From contig NC_030678.2 of NCBI RefSeq assembly GCF_000004195.4, positions 65,095,378-65,159,377 on the forward strand: 64,000 nucleotides of DNA, written 5' to 3'. Position numbers and translations under genes: made by a program. Positions within the stretch are counted from its first letter, which is position 1. Every line of letters starts with the position of its first letter. Under the pieces are notes generated by a model that did no database searches, was not told the DNA's origin, and worked only from the letters and a program-made list of their open reading frames with translations. Below are positions 1 to 11,930 of the stretch, piece after piece. The DNA comes from Xenopus tropicalis (lineage: Eukaryota; Chordata; Amphibia; Anura; Pipidae).

Positions 1-1342
1 AAATCTTCCTTTAGTAGCTTGAGGGCTGTTAAGGCCTCTTCTGACCAGATACTTGGGTCAGCACCTTTCTTAGTGAGAGCAGTTATTGGAGCCATTAGCG
101 TTGAATAGTTCTTAATAAATTGTCTGTAATAATTGGCAAAACTGAAAAACCTTTGTATGGCTTGCAGAGACAAAGGTTGTACCCAGTTTAGGATAGCCTG
201 AACCTTGGCTGGGTCCTTCTCTAAACCTTTATGGAAAATAATATACCCAAGAAAATGGACTGAAGAGACTGAATAGAGAAAATGCATTTCTCTATTTTGG
301 CATACAAGCCTTTATCTAAGTAAAACCTCCTGAACATGGGCACGATGATCAGACAGGGTATTTGAATAAACAAAATATCATCTAAGTATACTACTACTCA
401 TCGACCTAGGAGATCACAGAAAATGTAATTTACCAATTCTTGGAAGATGGCAGGGGCATTACATAACACAAAGGGAATTACTAAATATTCATAATGCCCA
501 TCTCGGGTGTTAAAAGCCATTTTCCACTCGTCCCCTTCCCGGATTCGTATTAGATTATATGCGCCTCTTAGATTAAGCTTAGAGAAAATAGTGGCTCCCT
601 TTACTCTATCAAAGAGTTTAGAAACCAAGGAAAGGGGATAACGATTCTTGACCGTGATTTTGTTTAGACCCCTAGTCAATATATGGTCTAAGACCCCCAT
701 CTTTCTTCTCTACAAAGAAGAAACCAGCACCTGCAGGAGAGGAGGAGGGCCTTATAAAACCTCTTTCTAGGTTTTCTTTAATATACTCCTCCATAGCCTG
801 GGTCTCAGGAAGAGATAGAGGGTAAGTTTTACCTCTAATAGGGGAGGAACCAGGAATTAAATCTATGGAACAATCATAAGGTCTGTGCGGAGGAAGAGTT
901 TTGGCAGCCTTTTTAGAGAAGACGTCCGCAAAAGGGGAGTAAGGGGAAGGTAACTCCTGTAAAGATGTTACAGCAAGAACTTGGGCGGGCTTCATGCATA
1001 ACCTCTGACAATCGGTTCCCCATTGAAGTATCTTATTAGTCAGCCAGTCAATTTGGGGATTGTGCTTACGCAACCAGGGGACACCTAAGATCACCGGGTA
1101 TGTGGGCAATCTATGAAGAAAAAGAAAATTTGTTCCACATGGAAAGAGCTCATAGACATGGAACAACTTACGGACTTGAAAGATATAACCCCACAACCAA
1201 GAGAAGTACTGTCAATAGCTAATAATTTGACTGAGGGGAATAAAGGAAGTGTGGGTATACCATGTCTGCGGGCAAAGTTAGTAGCTAAAAAGTTCCCTTC
1301 TGCCCCAGAATCAATGAAAGCCGAGCTTTCCACACAACCCAT
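1..1342 (-). pseudogene. Ty3/gypsy pol: protease and reverse transcriptase, RNase H side cut by window edge
   Basis: Read right to left, the frames give an aspartic protease (FIDSGAEGNF near 1300), the block [18 protein letters not shown] near 1060-1115, then reverse transcriptase: [60 protein letters not shown] and the catalytic YLDD near 375-390. The frame is broken at several points; for example a stop sits between LLGR and VVVYLDD. After that an RNase H/connection segment (LNWVQPL, ALTKKGADP) continues to position 1. Order and motifs are those of vertebrate Ty3/gypsy retrotransposons. The integrase and 3' LTR would lie left of the window. Inactive because of stops and frameshifts. Confidence 0.88.
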
Positions 1343-1344
1343 AT

Positions 1345-2344
1345 CTCATGAGCTTATGAGAATATTGTTGAGGAGTAGAAATTACATTGCCCAAGCAGAA
1401 CTCCCCAGACCTGCTTAGGCTCTGTCATTTTCCGGCCTTTTGGGACAGGTGTTACGGATGTGACCCCTATCCCCACAGTACAAACACAACCCGTTAGCCC
1501 GCCTACGACCCTTTTCTTTAGATGATAAGCGAGTAGAACCCAACTGCATAGGTTCTTATAAGGGCCTAGAGGAACCCACCTTGGGTTTGGGTACGAACTC
1601 TGTAGGAAAGGTTTGAGGAGCAGCTGCAGGAATTCTCTCCTGGCGTCTCTCCCTATGCCTTCTATCAATCTGAATGGCAAGCTGCATCAGGGAGTCTAGG
1701 GAGGATGGAGCGGGAAAATTAATCAGGCAATCTTTTACAGCATCAGATAGCCCCACTCTAAACTGACTTCGTAAGGCAGTATCATTCCAGCCCCTTTCTA
1801 CCGCCCAACGGAACTCTAATCCTCGACCTTTCGTTTACCTTGCCTGAGATTACGAATAGCAGAATCAACAGAGGCAGAACGATCAGGATTGTCATAGATG
1901 ATTGCCATGGCCTTAAAAAAAGGAATCAAGGGATATACGGGCTGGATCAGAGGGAGGTAAAGTAAATGCCCATAGCTGTGGATCTCCAAGCAGAAGGGCC
2001 ATAACGAAATTAACTTTGAGCTCCTCAGTGAGAAAAGAGCGAGGGAGGAACCCAAAATACAATTTACATGGCTCCTGGAAGGCAAAAAATTTACCTTGCT
2101 CCCCGGAAAACTTTTCGGGGAATAGCACCTTAGGCTCCTCTACTAGTATTCCCGGAGCTGTGTGTAGGGATCTGCTTCCTGGAGCGACTGGCTGTTGCTG
2201 GAGCACATCCAACCTTACAGATAATCTCTGGAGCCATTGGATAATTTGATCCTGCTGAGCTTCTTGTTCCCCAAGACGCTGTAGGAGATTTGCCTTGATA
2301 GCCTCAGAGGAAGTAGGGGGCGCAGCAGCCCCTTCAGCATCCAT
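1345..2344 (-). pseudogene. Ty3/gypsy gag (broken) with CCHC zinc knuckle
   Basis: Starts at ATG 2342-2344 (MDAEGAAAPPTSSEAIKANL). A coiled-coil-like N-terminus is followed by a capsid-like block (PEKFSGEQGKFFAFQEPCKL, then LTEELKVNFVMALLLGDPQLWA). Frame changes follow near 1910-2085 and 1750, then a basic linker (IDRRHRERRQERIP). It ends with a zinc knuckle at 1445-1486, [14 protein letters not shown] (C-x2-C-x4-H-x4-C), and a stop shortly after. Layout matches the gag of sushi/PEG10-like Ty3/gypsy elements. At least two frameshifts make it a pseudogene. It is continuous with the pol remnant to its left. Confidence 0.82.
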
Positions 2345-2348
2345 ATCT

Positions 2349-2815
2349 GGCCCAATGTAATGTCATGATCGGTATGCCAAAACTCAGAACAGATGCCAAG
2401 GGTCTGGTCTCTCCTCCGCTTCCGCCTATAACAGCCGCCTTTCACGTCGGGAGGAGCCCTTCGCTACTCAGATGCCGCCAGAACTTATTGTGAGAGACCC
2501 AAGGAGAGAGTTCTGAGAAGGCAAGGGAACTGAAGGTGTTGCAGGAAGAGGAACAATTTAGAGAACTCAGGGACAGGTCAGAGTCAGCAACGATCAGGCA
2601 GCGCAGTACAATGTCAAAATCCAGCAGAATAGTCAAAACAGGCAGGTTGGTTCAGGCAGCAATACAGGGATAGTCAAGGACAGGCAGGAGTCAGAACATG
2701 GCAAAACAACACTTAGAACGCACCCAGGAACTAACAGGAAGTAGACCTACGTTGGGTAAGGAATACAGGGCAATAAAGCGCTTTAAATATTAAAATTTGG
2801 CACCAAAATAATGTC
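2349..2815 (-). mobile_element. Probable 5' leader/LTR region of the Ty3/gypsy element
   Basis: Non-coding stretch just upstream of the gag start. The word CATGACATTA (minus strand) occurs at both ends (near 2360 and near 2815), and the interior is C/T-rich on the gene strand, as in LTR and leader sequence. The second LTR lies outside the window, so LTR borders cannot be proved. Confidence 0.4.
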
Positions 2816-3268
2816 ATGCGCGCACTGACGCCCCACTAGACCACCAGGTATCGTTACTTTATGCTTAGCCAAGGCAAAATGTTTGCTAAGTTCATTGGTC
2901 ACGTCGCTATTTACTTGCTGATCCTTTGTGTTGGGTTTGTTACATGTAAATTTGCGAATGCAGCAAAATGCAGGATGATTCCCTGCACAGTGCACACATT
3001 CATGCTTGTACCGACATGTGGCTTGCCACTTACATGTCATCTCATTGTAAGCCCAACGCACATTGGGTTTTGTTGTTGCTGGGCAAGTTGTGGATGGAAA
3101 TGTCAGCTTCAGTGCCAACATTCCCATCCATAAGTCCACGTCTTTGTGACCCCATGTCAACGCTGGATGTAACTGCAAGTTTTTGACGAAAACGTTCATC
3201 ATAATTGAACCAAGAGATACCGCCATATGTGCAAAAGATGTGGATTTTTGAACATAGTACATTTGCAA
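2783..3268 (-). pseudogene. Zinc-finger ORF resembling gag-like proteins of mobile elements
   Basis: A 161-residue frame. Its distinctive part is WAYNEMTCKWQATCRYKHEC followed by VHCAGNHPAFCC. This reads as a C-x5-C-x3-H-x-C finger merging into a C-x2-C-x4-H knuckle. Upstream is LTWGHKDVDLWMGMLALK. I recall this type of Cys/His block from repeated frog and fish ORFs carried by retroelements, but I cannot name the family. It lies directly beyond the Ty3/gypsy 5' end on the same strand. It could be part of another element into which, or beside which, the gypsy element inserted. Function is not assigned. Confidence 0.45.
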
Positions 3269-3361
3269 AAATACAAAAAGCCTGTAACCAATTAGAAAAT
3301 TTTCTGGTTACTGACCGCCTTCTATTGTAGTTTCCTCACTATCTCCCTTTTTTTTCCATTT

Positions 3362-4028
3362 TTATAAATTCTTTATAAGATGGTAACAAAGACAAGATAT
3401 CAATGTATTCCTGGCTTCTGAAACCCCAATAGGGATAACTCTGTCTGAAGCCCCAGACCCATCCTGAAATTTGTTAATAACTATGGACAGTGACTGCATC
3501 ATTTCCTTAATTACAGTAATGTAATTTAAATGAGATACATTACCAAGTTGCTGAAGCATGGAGGGAGTCTGAGTTGCACTAGTGCTTGAAATCTGGAAGT
3601 CCTCTTGTCTCTGTGAAATAGAAGATTGTGGTGTAGATACAGCAGATAACTCACCACTTCTCAGAGTTTAAAGACCAAGTTGCTCCGGGTTCCCAGTGTG
3701 CTGAGGTGGGGATATTGCAGGCCATGTGCCCTTAGGTAAACTTATTAGGCCCTGTATCCCTGGCTTTTTACACTTCATAACGCCCTTCTTTGCAGGCACT
3801 TTGGCCCACAAGGCGATGCTTTATAACTGGCTTGGGAAAGCTGCTTGAAGCGCTATATACTTCAACACTAGCCACATCTTCTGACAGGTCTTCCAGCAAA
3901 TGCTGGCCTGAGACTGGACATAAAATGCATGTAATTTCTTCAGGCGCCACATGGTGGGGCAGCCACTCCACAACATGCTTGATATCTTCTCTACCAGACT
4001 GGGCAGTGAGGACTCCTCCCCTATCCAT
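3362..4028 (-). pseudogene. Broken upstream part of the zinc-finger ORF
   Basis: Two minus-strand frames (3362-3559 and 3768-4028) sit upstream of the zinc-finger frame with the same orientation and similar base use. The first reads VIKEMMQSLSIVINKFQDGS; the second begins MDRGGVLTAQSGREDIKHVV and has an acidic stretch (EDLSEDVASVEV). Together they look like the N-terminal half of one decayed protein, interrupted by stops. No domain recognised. Confidence 0.3.
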
Positions 4029-4269
4029 GACGCAGGAAACCTAGCTGAAATGGCAACGGAGGTGACCAGCTAGCCTGGGTAGGTGCCTTAAATAACCTTG
4101 TGTCTGCTGACCGTCTGGTGGGCTGTGCGGACCAATCAGGAGGGGTCCAATGTTCCCTATAACTCCACTAATACTATCCACAATAGCCCACCAGACGCCA
4201 CACCCAGGACACCAACTTCATGCCACACTCCCATGCCCAGCCATAGGGGGTTAAACCCCCCGCTGGGCC

Positions 4270-4900
4270 ATTTACTTCAACATAAACTCACAAGCTTATG
4301 GATGCTGAAGTTTTACATTCAAGTTTTCAGATTTTTTCCTTAATAAATTTTTTGAACATTTTGTGCTCTCTCATTTTAGGTGTATTTACTGCCCATTGTG
4401 CATAGGATCACCAAAATATCTGGCATTTAGAGATATTTTTGTGGGGTAAAAACACAAAAAACTGCATTGACCCCCCAAAACCATATATTTTTGGAAAGTA
4501 CACATTTGGATAAATTTAAATTCTACTCCAAAATATGGAGTTGCAATGCATTCCAAAAAGTTGCAGCTTTGATTAATTACCTAAAAATTGCCTCAAAGCT
4601 TCCACTTTTATTCATCTTATTCCCAACATAGCATTAGCTACCAAGAAAAAACATCCTAAGTATGAATGCCAAGGGTCCACTAAACAATTTGATGATCATT
4701 TTGCATATTACCAAAGTATCTGTCATTTAGAGACCCCAAAATGAAGTTAGTGCATACATATTTCATGGCATATATGGCTACCAAAAAACACACCTCCTGA
4801 TTCATGTGTGGTAAAATATGTCTTTGTATGACAAATCTAGCCTAGGGGACCCAGAAGTGCTGCAGAACATAGAATCTACAATATGCACTTGGGTACTTTT
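4270..4900 (-). repeat. Copy of the 'tttttggaaagtacacat' monomer family, degenerate
   Basis: Contains the landmark words of the tandem-monomer family: 'cccattgtgcataggat' near 4390, 'ccatatatttttggaaagta' near 4482 and 'ctactccaaa' near 4522, in the orientation found at 32480-33460. Old and divergent. Confidence 0.55.
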
Positions 4901-5159
4901 ATCCACAGAACATAAGGGTTCACTTAAAGGGATAATGAATACCCTGGCTTTTAAACTTTTAGCTATTGCATCATACGCTGCACCACCACTAAAATGAATT
5001 TACCCACACTTTACTTCCAACCAGACTACAAAGTACTGACTACTGCATCTTTAACTCATACTCCACTATTCCCCACCAACCCATGGGTCTGCAGGGAGAA
5101 TTAACTGCAATTTAGACAAATCTGTCTGCAAAGTGGCAGCATCCTACATGGAACATAGT

Positions 5160-5520
5160 TTTGTACAATTTCATATAATCAGCAAAACAGACACAGGGCA
5201 TACAATGCCAACCTCAAGGTTATCAATAAGCAACCAAGGACAGATCCTTGGACTACTCCACTAACAACACTGGGTCCAGTTAGAAAATGTTTCTTCTTTG
5301 TAGTCTATACTTCAGCCAGTTCATTATCCTAGTGTAAATATTATGACCCAGGCCAATATTTCTTATTTAGTAACCTGTGTGGTACCATATCTGCTTTATT
5401 AGAATCTAAGTAACATAAGATAAAAAAACACATGTATCAAGTTCAATCTTTTATGTATCAAATCTGCCTAACTGCTAGTTGATCCAAAGGAAGGCAAAAA
5501 ATCCATCTAAAGTGTGCTAG
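5160..5520 (-). repeat. CR1-type LINE fragments, diverged
   Basis: 5220-5400 carries the decayed minus-strand word set of the CR1 reverse transcriptase region ('ggactactccactaacaac', 'taacctgtgtggtaccat'). 5440-5500 has the CR1 3' end words 'tgcctaactgctagttgatc' and 'aaaggaaggcaaaaaatcc', reverse orientation. Confidence 0.55.
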
Positions 5521-5819
5521 TACTTGTAGTTGGTTCTTGCAGATGACACAAACTATGCAGACCAATTAATACCATCCAGAAAGTGTCATCCCGGAATGCA
5601 ATTCTAATGTGTAGTGCTGGCTACTTCTGCCTACATACCAATATTACAACTAAAAAAAAAAATGTATTCAAAAATAACGGAGCAGGCACACAGACTAAAT
5701 TTTGGCTCTGAAATTCTGTCCATATTCCTGCACCCAGGTTTATGCAGTGGCTCCAGGTGCAGGCACAGGGATAGGATGATCATAGCATGGGGTGTAACCC
5801 TAGCCTTACTAAACTCATA

Positions 5820-6085
5820 GGGGCACATTTACTTATCCACGAACACTCCGTGCGTTTGTTCGATCGGTCCAATCGTATTTTTCACGACTTTTTCGTATTT
5901 GTTTTCCGCTGTTTACACTCGTTAAGTACGAAAATTTCGAATCGCCAATACGATATTATTGTGACTAATACGATTTTTTCAGAAGCATTTTCGTGATATT
6001 TGCGATCTTCAGAAATTTTGGTTTCCAATCTGAATTTTTCCCATTCGGGATTCGAACTCGTGTTTTGATAAATCTGCCCCATAAT
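5820..6085. mobile_element. Inverted-repeat MITE with GGGGCA termini
   Basis: Left end GGGGCACATTTACTTATCC and right end TGATAAATCTGCCCC are imperfect inverted repeats enclosing about 260 bp of TCG/CGA-rich sequence. The short flanks both read ATA, so a 3-bp target duplication is possible. Confidence 0.5.
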
Positions 6086-6089
6086 GTCA

Positions 6090-7085
6090 TCAATTTGTCT
6101 TACATGATCTTTGCTAATTATTACTTATGACTTTCTCCATAACACCATCTTAATTGTAATCCCTTAACAAATGTCACATTTATAATTGCTGGGCTGAGCT
6201 CATAATCCATTTTTAAATATTAGAATTACATCAGCATTCCATCAATCTATAAGAACCATAACTGTAGTGGTTTAATCTTCACCTTTCTGTAATTGCTTCA
6301 CACCATGAGTTGCATGGGAACATGTGATATGTAATTTCCTAAGGAACTTTTTTTCAAACATTCGTCTTGTGTCACCATGGCAACCACAGGACAGTAGCCA
6401 TATAGTTCTCCTTTTATTTTATGTAAAAAAAAACAATTGTTTGATCATATGTCTGCATAGTGAGTGCGTATATGCAGTCATGAACAGGGAATGCTGGATG
6501 GTGCTCTTGTTTCACTTTATGGGAGATTTGCATTGTTTTTGTAGCATACTTTTGTCATGTGGTGTTTATCTACCAGTGCCCAGCATGGGAGCAATGACTT
6601 AGCGGATGTAACCTTTTTGTCTGGTATCTTCTTTGTAACATTTTATCTTGTATTTCGAAGAATGTTGCAATGATACTTCATAATGTACTGAAATGTTGAA
6701 GTCTACTTTAAGCAAATCATTCTACTTTTATAAAATTATACAATACAACAGTACTTAATATTTGACCATAGTTAAGCTAGCACAAATCTATATGGCAATA
6801 TGTATCATGTTGCTATACAAATATATATTTATTTATATATACATACATTTAAACAGAAGGCAGAGAAGAATACAACCCATCAATGTAATAGTCAATTGCC
6901 CAGGTGCAGGTAAAAAATGCATGTTAATGAAAAGATCCAACCTTTCGGGCACTGCTCTTCCTCAGAGACAAAACAACAGACTGAAAACCCATATACACAA
7001 TATATACCCCTAACAAGGAGAAATGGTGCCTAAAGTGAGCCACAGTAACCATGGAAACCAGTGTAAAAGTGTAAATTAAGACAGA
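6090..7085. other. No gene seen; AT-rich intergenic sequence
   Basis: Only chance frames. A word set near 6940-6970 ('aacctttcgggcactgctc' then 'ttcctcagag') resembles ends seen in other frog repeats but was not classified. Confidence 0.4.
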
Positions 7086-7089
7086 TTAC

Positions 7090-7340
7090 AAAGAGTGGTG
7101 GTAAATGGAACATTTTTTAATTTGGTCAGTGTTGTTAGTGGAGCACTGCAGGGGTCAGTTCTTGGTCCTTTGCTTTTTAACTTGTTTATTAATGACCTGG
7201 AGGTGGACATAGAAAGTACTTCAGATGGGTTTTTTACCTTCCTTTGGATCAACTAGCAGTTAGGCAGATAATATATAGGCATTATGGTTGAATGTGATGG
7301 AGGTATGTCTTTTTTCAACCTAACTTACTATGTTACTATC
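7090..7340 (+). repeat. CR1 LINE fragment with internal deletion
   Basis: Plus-strand reverse transcriptase words ('gcaggggtcagttcttggtc', 'acttgtttattaatgacctg') join directly to the CR1 3' end ('ccttcctttggatcaacta', 'aggcattatggttgaa'). The tail is the 8-bp-type repeat 'ttactatgttactat'. Most of the region between them is deleted. Confidence 0.7.
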
Positions 7341-7344
7341 TATT

Positions 7345-9780
7345 TTTTTCTGACAATACTAAATTATGCTATAAATTAACTATAAATTTGATGCAGGATG
7401 CTACCACTTGTATCGGTTACTGATTGCTTTATATGTTAATCAGTATGTCCAATGTATGAAACCCACTTATAGAACAGTGTGCGGGATATGTTGGCATTTT
7501 ATAAATAAATGTTAATAATAATAATAAGAGAGTCAGATAATTGACCCAAAAGTTCACAACGTTCACTATTAAAAGATATATATCATATTGAGATACACAC
7601 AAATTATTGATGCCATTTGTTCAAGCTTTCCTGATTTACAGCATTTTTTCACAATTTGCCTAAAACTTTTGCATATTACTGTGTATATACATAAGTGGCC
7701 ATGTAGGTGCCCTGGAGTAGACCCTATGTATCTATATAAATATGTGGATACATAGCAGAAATGACAGCACAGACAGGATTTTTACAATTATATAAGAAAG
7801 TCTAATGACAGCACGTTTTGTTGTGTTAATAAAGTGACCAAACCTAGTAATCAAAAACATTGGATACATAAACCTAATTTTTTCATTTATACCTTTAGAA
7901 GTCCTGAGTGCTGTAATTTCTGTTACGTATCTACATCCGATTGGCAATTATTTTCAACAATAATAACTGAATAGTAACAACCAAGCAATTTTAGAAAGTA
8001 TCACTCTCCTGTATTTAAAATAATGTTTCTTATAAAAAGTCATGTATAGGGAAACTCAGGCTGTAAGATTTGGTGACCAATACCCAAAAGCTATAGAAAT
8101 TGCCTATGGGCTCCTATTTACTCTTATTTACCCACCATATTTGTTATTTATTTCCCACCAATTGAGCTTCCATTCATTGCCCATACTCTTTATAAAGGCG
8201 TAGTATAGTGCTTCAACATGTGTTCAATGAATACAGCTACTGCTGAACCTAAATTACGTCTATTGGTTTAATCACAAATTTATTTATTTTTTTTATTTTA
8301 TAAACTAAACAGGAAAATTTAAACTACTCTATGTTTAGGCGGTCTGGGTTTTTTTAAAGATGTAAATAAAGATTGGATTTTTTTATCAATTCTCTGGCTG
8401 GCCGTGGTGCTTCAAGAGCTGTTTTTCTTCTGATATATAATTACTAATCTAATTATCTACCAAACATAAGTAGCTTTAACTTTGTTTGACCTTGTCCAAG
8501 AAAAACCAAAAACTGCACAACCCCTCTGAGGACAGGTTTATACATAAGCATGAATAAGTTAAGGCCTTCTGATATATTCTAGGCCTGAACTGACTAAAGT
8601 TTGAAGAAACTATTTAGATCATTTGTCATAAGTTGTTTACAGATAAGTAATGCTCATTTGCCTTTAACTTGCAAATACTTTAAGAACATGCTGAATCATT
8701 TCTCATCACCCCACGTTATTGGAACACCCCAGATGACACATGATGTTTTGGAAAGTCCAGACTCCTGTTATCGTCAAGCATCAGAAGAAGCATCACAAAA
8801 GATGAACTGATAATGGGAACACTGGACTTTGATTGAACAAGATTTGGAAGCAGTGGGGGCTATTGGAAATATCCAACTGAGGGGTATAAATAGACATGAC
8901 AGAATGTTAACAATTTGGAAGTCTAATGTACAACACTGTATGCACATTTCTTCCCCACCGGTGTAATAAAAGCTTATTAGATTTCTGTCCACAGGATGCA
9001 CAATTTAACCCAATTTTGGGCCTCACACCCCTATTATTGGGGGTATATTGCCACTTTAATATGTTTAACCGTTTTGTGCTGAGGTTGGATTATCTGAGAT
9101 GAACATTTGACTTGGCTATATTTAATGAAATTTTAATAATTTACTGCACTGGTACTTCTGTATCAGTCCCATATAATCTTTGACATAGTCTGTATTTTTA
9201 ATTAAAAAAGAAAGTGTATCCCTCGTTTTCTGTTTGTGTGAACTCTTCCTTTTTCTGTATTAAAAAACCATTTAAGTGTTTATCATAGTGACCTGAACCA
9301 CTGGCTGAACTAGATGGCACCACGCACACACAAAAAATCTTCGGAAGGGCCCAGTGCGCACAGCAACTCCTACCTGTTCCCTTTCCTCTCTTGGGGGTGC
9401 ACAACTTTTGAGATAGGGGCACCTAGAGAAGGGGAATTTCTATACGGCAGACCTCACAGTCCAGGGCCCCCTGTCCCCTTTTGCAGCCAAGGGGTTTCTC
9501 TATAGTAATGCCAGTGCCTTGAACCATGCAATCCTTTAACTTACTTTTGAAGTTACTAAAAGGTATTCACACAGATTCTCTATCATAAAAAAAAAAAAAA
9601 AAAACACACACAAGATTTTGAAAATTAAAGTGTTGGATTAAGAAAAAAACAAAATAATTTGCCATATAATGGATTTACAACAGAACAAAATACAAAATCT
9701 TTTACAGGACTCATTTAAAAAAATATATCATGGATTCATTCTTTAATGTCAAAATCAATAGCAGGTTCATTACAAAAAGA
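7345..9780. other. No gene seen
   Basis: AT-rich sequence with short frames lacking codon structure or recognised domains. Simple A-runs and CA repeats at 9584-9610. A (TAA)n stretch lies near 7515. Confidence 0.4.
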
Positions 9781-9782
9781 AA

Positions 9783-10380
9783 TTGTATTTAAATAATCAC
9801 GGCTTTTCCACCTTTAATTTATTTCATGCAATAAAGATACTTAAGTCTAATTTTCCCAGTAAGAGCCATTACACACTGGCATTTGAAGGTATGTCAAATG
9901 AAATGCATACTAAGCGATGCAAGAGAAAATATTATACACTTTCTCCCCACTATGTTTTAGGAAGTGTAGTAAAAATGGGTGCTTTATGCATATTTCGTGG
10001 GACTTCCCTAAATTTAGCAGCTCGTATAACAAATGTTGCAGGCTTATCACTGAGGAAAAGCCTAACATAAAAAGTATAGCACACATCTTTTCTGTTGCTA
10101 AACAATTCATAGCAAAAGCTTGGAAATCAGGTACCCAAGTTATACAAATGGTGAAAGCTAAATTAGACAATCTTCAAATATATCAAAAGACCTACAAATT
10201 AACAAAATTTAAAACATCTAGATGAATGTTAAACCCTATTTTAGTACCGTCTTCAACATGGTTACCTTTCTTTTCTGTTAACCTTTTGCTATCCACTACC
10301 CCCCAAGTCAATACTGTATGAAATGTTTGATATAGATAAAAGTTAGCACTCCTCAAGTTTTGCTTTGTTGTTTTTTTTCA
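9783..10380 (+). pseudogene. L1-type LINE ORF2 C-terminal remnant
   Basis: The frame 9917-10225 reads CFRKCSKNGCFMHISWDFPK followed by a stretch ending VAKQFIAKAWKSGTQVIQMV. This matches the pattern of L1 ORF2 C-termini (C-x3-C-x7-H-x4-C, then '..A..IA..WK'), with the last Cys replaced by Phe. Short, isolated and decayed. Confidence 0.6.
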
Positions 10381-10774
10381 TTGTTCGGGATGATTATACT
10401 GTACATTGCTGCTTTCACGATATCTTTGCATGCTGGAATAAACACCAGCAATAGCAGTAACTTAACAAGGTAATTTAGAAATATTTAATGCAAGTGTTTT
10501 TTCTTGGAGTTCATCATGCATGCTTCTATTTTAATGTATTTTAAACTCGCTACAAATGCATAAAATTGCAGAATGTTGTTTTAAAAACACAGATGAAGAC
10601 ACCTGTACTAAAAAAACATATATATGAAGGCCTGTGGGTACAACCAGGCAGAAAAAAACCCATAGTGTAAGGGCTCTAAGGCATAACCTTAAAATGCCTT
10701 AAATTGTATAGTAAATGGAAATATAGGCTAATCAATAAAATGCCGAATCAAACCACCATGTGGCACGCACTTAA

Positions 10775-10885
10775 TCAGACACCAGGGCAGCGGTGAAGGT
10801 TAAACAGCTTTATTCATAAATACATCCTAGGATGTATTTATGAATAAAGCTGTATAGCCTTCACCGCTGCCCTGGTGTGCTGCGG
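10775..10885. repeat. Foldback (hairpin) repeat
   Basis: Arms 'ccagggcagcggtgaaggtt...' and '...agccttcaccgctgccctgg' with 'cagctttattcataaataca' and its complement meeting at the centre near 10828. Nearly perfect palindrome of about 100 bp, probably a small MITE. Confidence 0.7.
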
Positions 10886-11009
10886 GTCTGGGGCACTGCA
10901 CCCAGACCACCGATAAGGAGCAGTGAGTGACCTGACTCTTTTGAAGATTTTTTTTAAAGGTTTTCTGAGTTGTGTGGCTAATTGAACGGAGTAAACCCGA
11001 ACCCTCAAA

Positions 11010-11013
<4 letters not shown>

Positions 11014-11048
<35 letters not shown>
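11014..11048. repeat. (TA)n microsatellite
   Basis: Uninterrupted TA dinucleotide run. Confidence 0.95.
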
Positions 11049-11050
<2 letters not shown>

Positions 11051-11269
11051 TTGGAAGCCTCCTTTTGGTATAGTAGTGTGTTCATTAATCAATTAAATGC
11101 CACATTTAAATTATTAATAAAGCAATGAAGTGTTTATATTTGGAGTACTTTTCTGTCACTTTTTCTTTTTACAGATAACCTTATAACAGGAACATTTTTG
11201 ATATTTCACGTGGTATAAGCAGGCAAGTAGCCTGGATGGAAAGGGTAGAAAAAGAAACATTTCAACAAA

Positions 11270-11801
11270 TGATAAGCTGAAATTCTTTTATTAAAGATGA
11301 ACAAAGCCTTTGATTATTTAAAAATATGAACTAGACTGCAACCTGTTGTTGAACAGGTAAGCACATGCTTAAGAGGATAAACTGAACCACATTTTACACA
11401 CAATAAATCCCAATATTGTACACCTTTGTCCATATACATATAAAGACCGATTTATATACACATACTTACTCTAGGACTTATACCGTGCCAAGGATAATGC
11501 AAAGTGATGTCTTTTTAAATACATGGCAAAATCTGCATGTAGAACAGTACCATCTGCGCACTGCACAGCAGATATGCGAATTTGCCGAACAATGATGAGT
11601 TTATGCAGTGTTACATACTATTAACCCTGAATTTTTTACAGATGTGGTTTATAGTGTGTTTATGCAGTATGATGGTGACTGGATTGCTAAGTACGTATGT
11701 GCTGATTAGCATCTAGGAGTGACTGGCACGTGGATCTATCAAAATTTAAAGAAAAAGAGTGCTTTTTTTTTTTGGAGTATAAGGGCACAGTGATTTGGCA
11801 T
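11270..11801 (-). other. tbc1d22b: tbc1d22b putative 3' UTR
   Basis: Non-coding sequence directly after the stop codon on the gene strand, free of obvious transposon structure, running to just past the candidate poly(A) signal. The exact cleavage site is inferred. Confidence 0.5.
11287..11292 (-). terminator. tbc1d22b: Candidate poly(A) signal AATAAA
   Basis: TTTATT on the plus strand is AATAAA on the gene strand, about 510 nt after the stop codon. Other AATAAA matches are possible further left, and the choice was not tested with transcript data. Confidence 0.4.
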
Positions 11802-11930
11802 CTACCGACGGTAATGGTTGGGAGCATCAGCAAACATGTATTTTAATCTGTATGCTTCTGCAAGGAGGAGTCCAATTTCTTCATTTCCCCAGTGGATAGT
11901 TGGCAAATTCTGCAGCAACATAAGCAGACC
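11802..11930 (-). CDS. tbc1d22b: tbc1d22b last coding exon with stop
   Basis: 129 nt of coding sequence after acceptor TTTCAG. It encodes GLLMLLQNLPTIHWGNEEIG through ADAPNHYRR and ends in TAG at 11802-11804. The NHYRR end is as recalled for TBC1D22B; TBC1D22A ends in two lysines. Confidence 0.95.
   Translation of the reverse strand, partial: GLLMLLQNLPTIHWGNEEIGLLLAEAYRLKYMFADAPNHYRR

Noticed and set aside
4098..4343. 81-residue plus frame
   Set aside because: Non-coding sequence beside repeats, with no domain or context.
9198..9505. Pro/Ser-rich frames near 9300-9500
   Set aside because: No splice context, no homology recognised, short and isolated.
10838..11092. Frame rich in Ile/Tyr
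   Set aside because: Runs through the (TA)n microsatellite.
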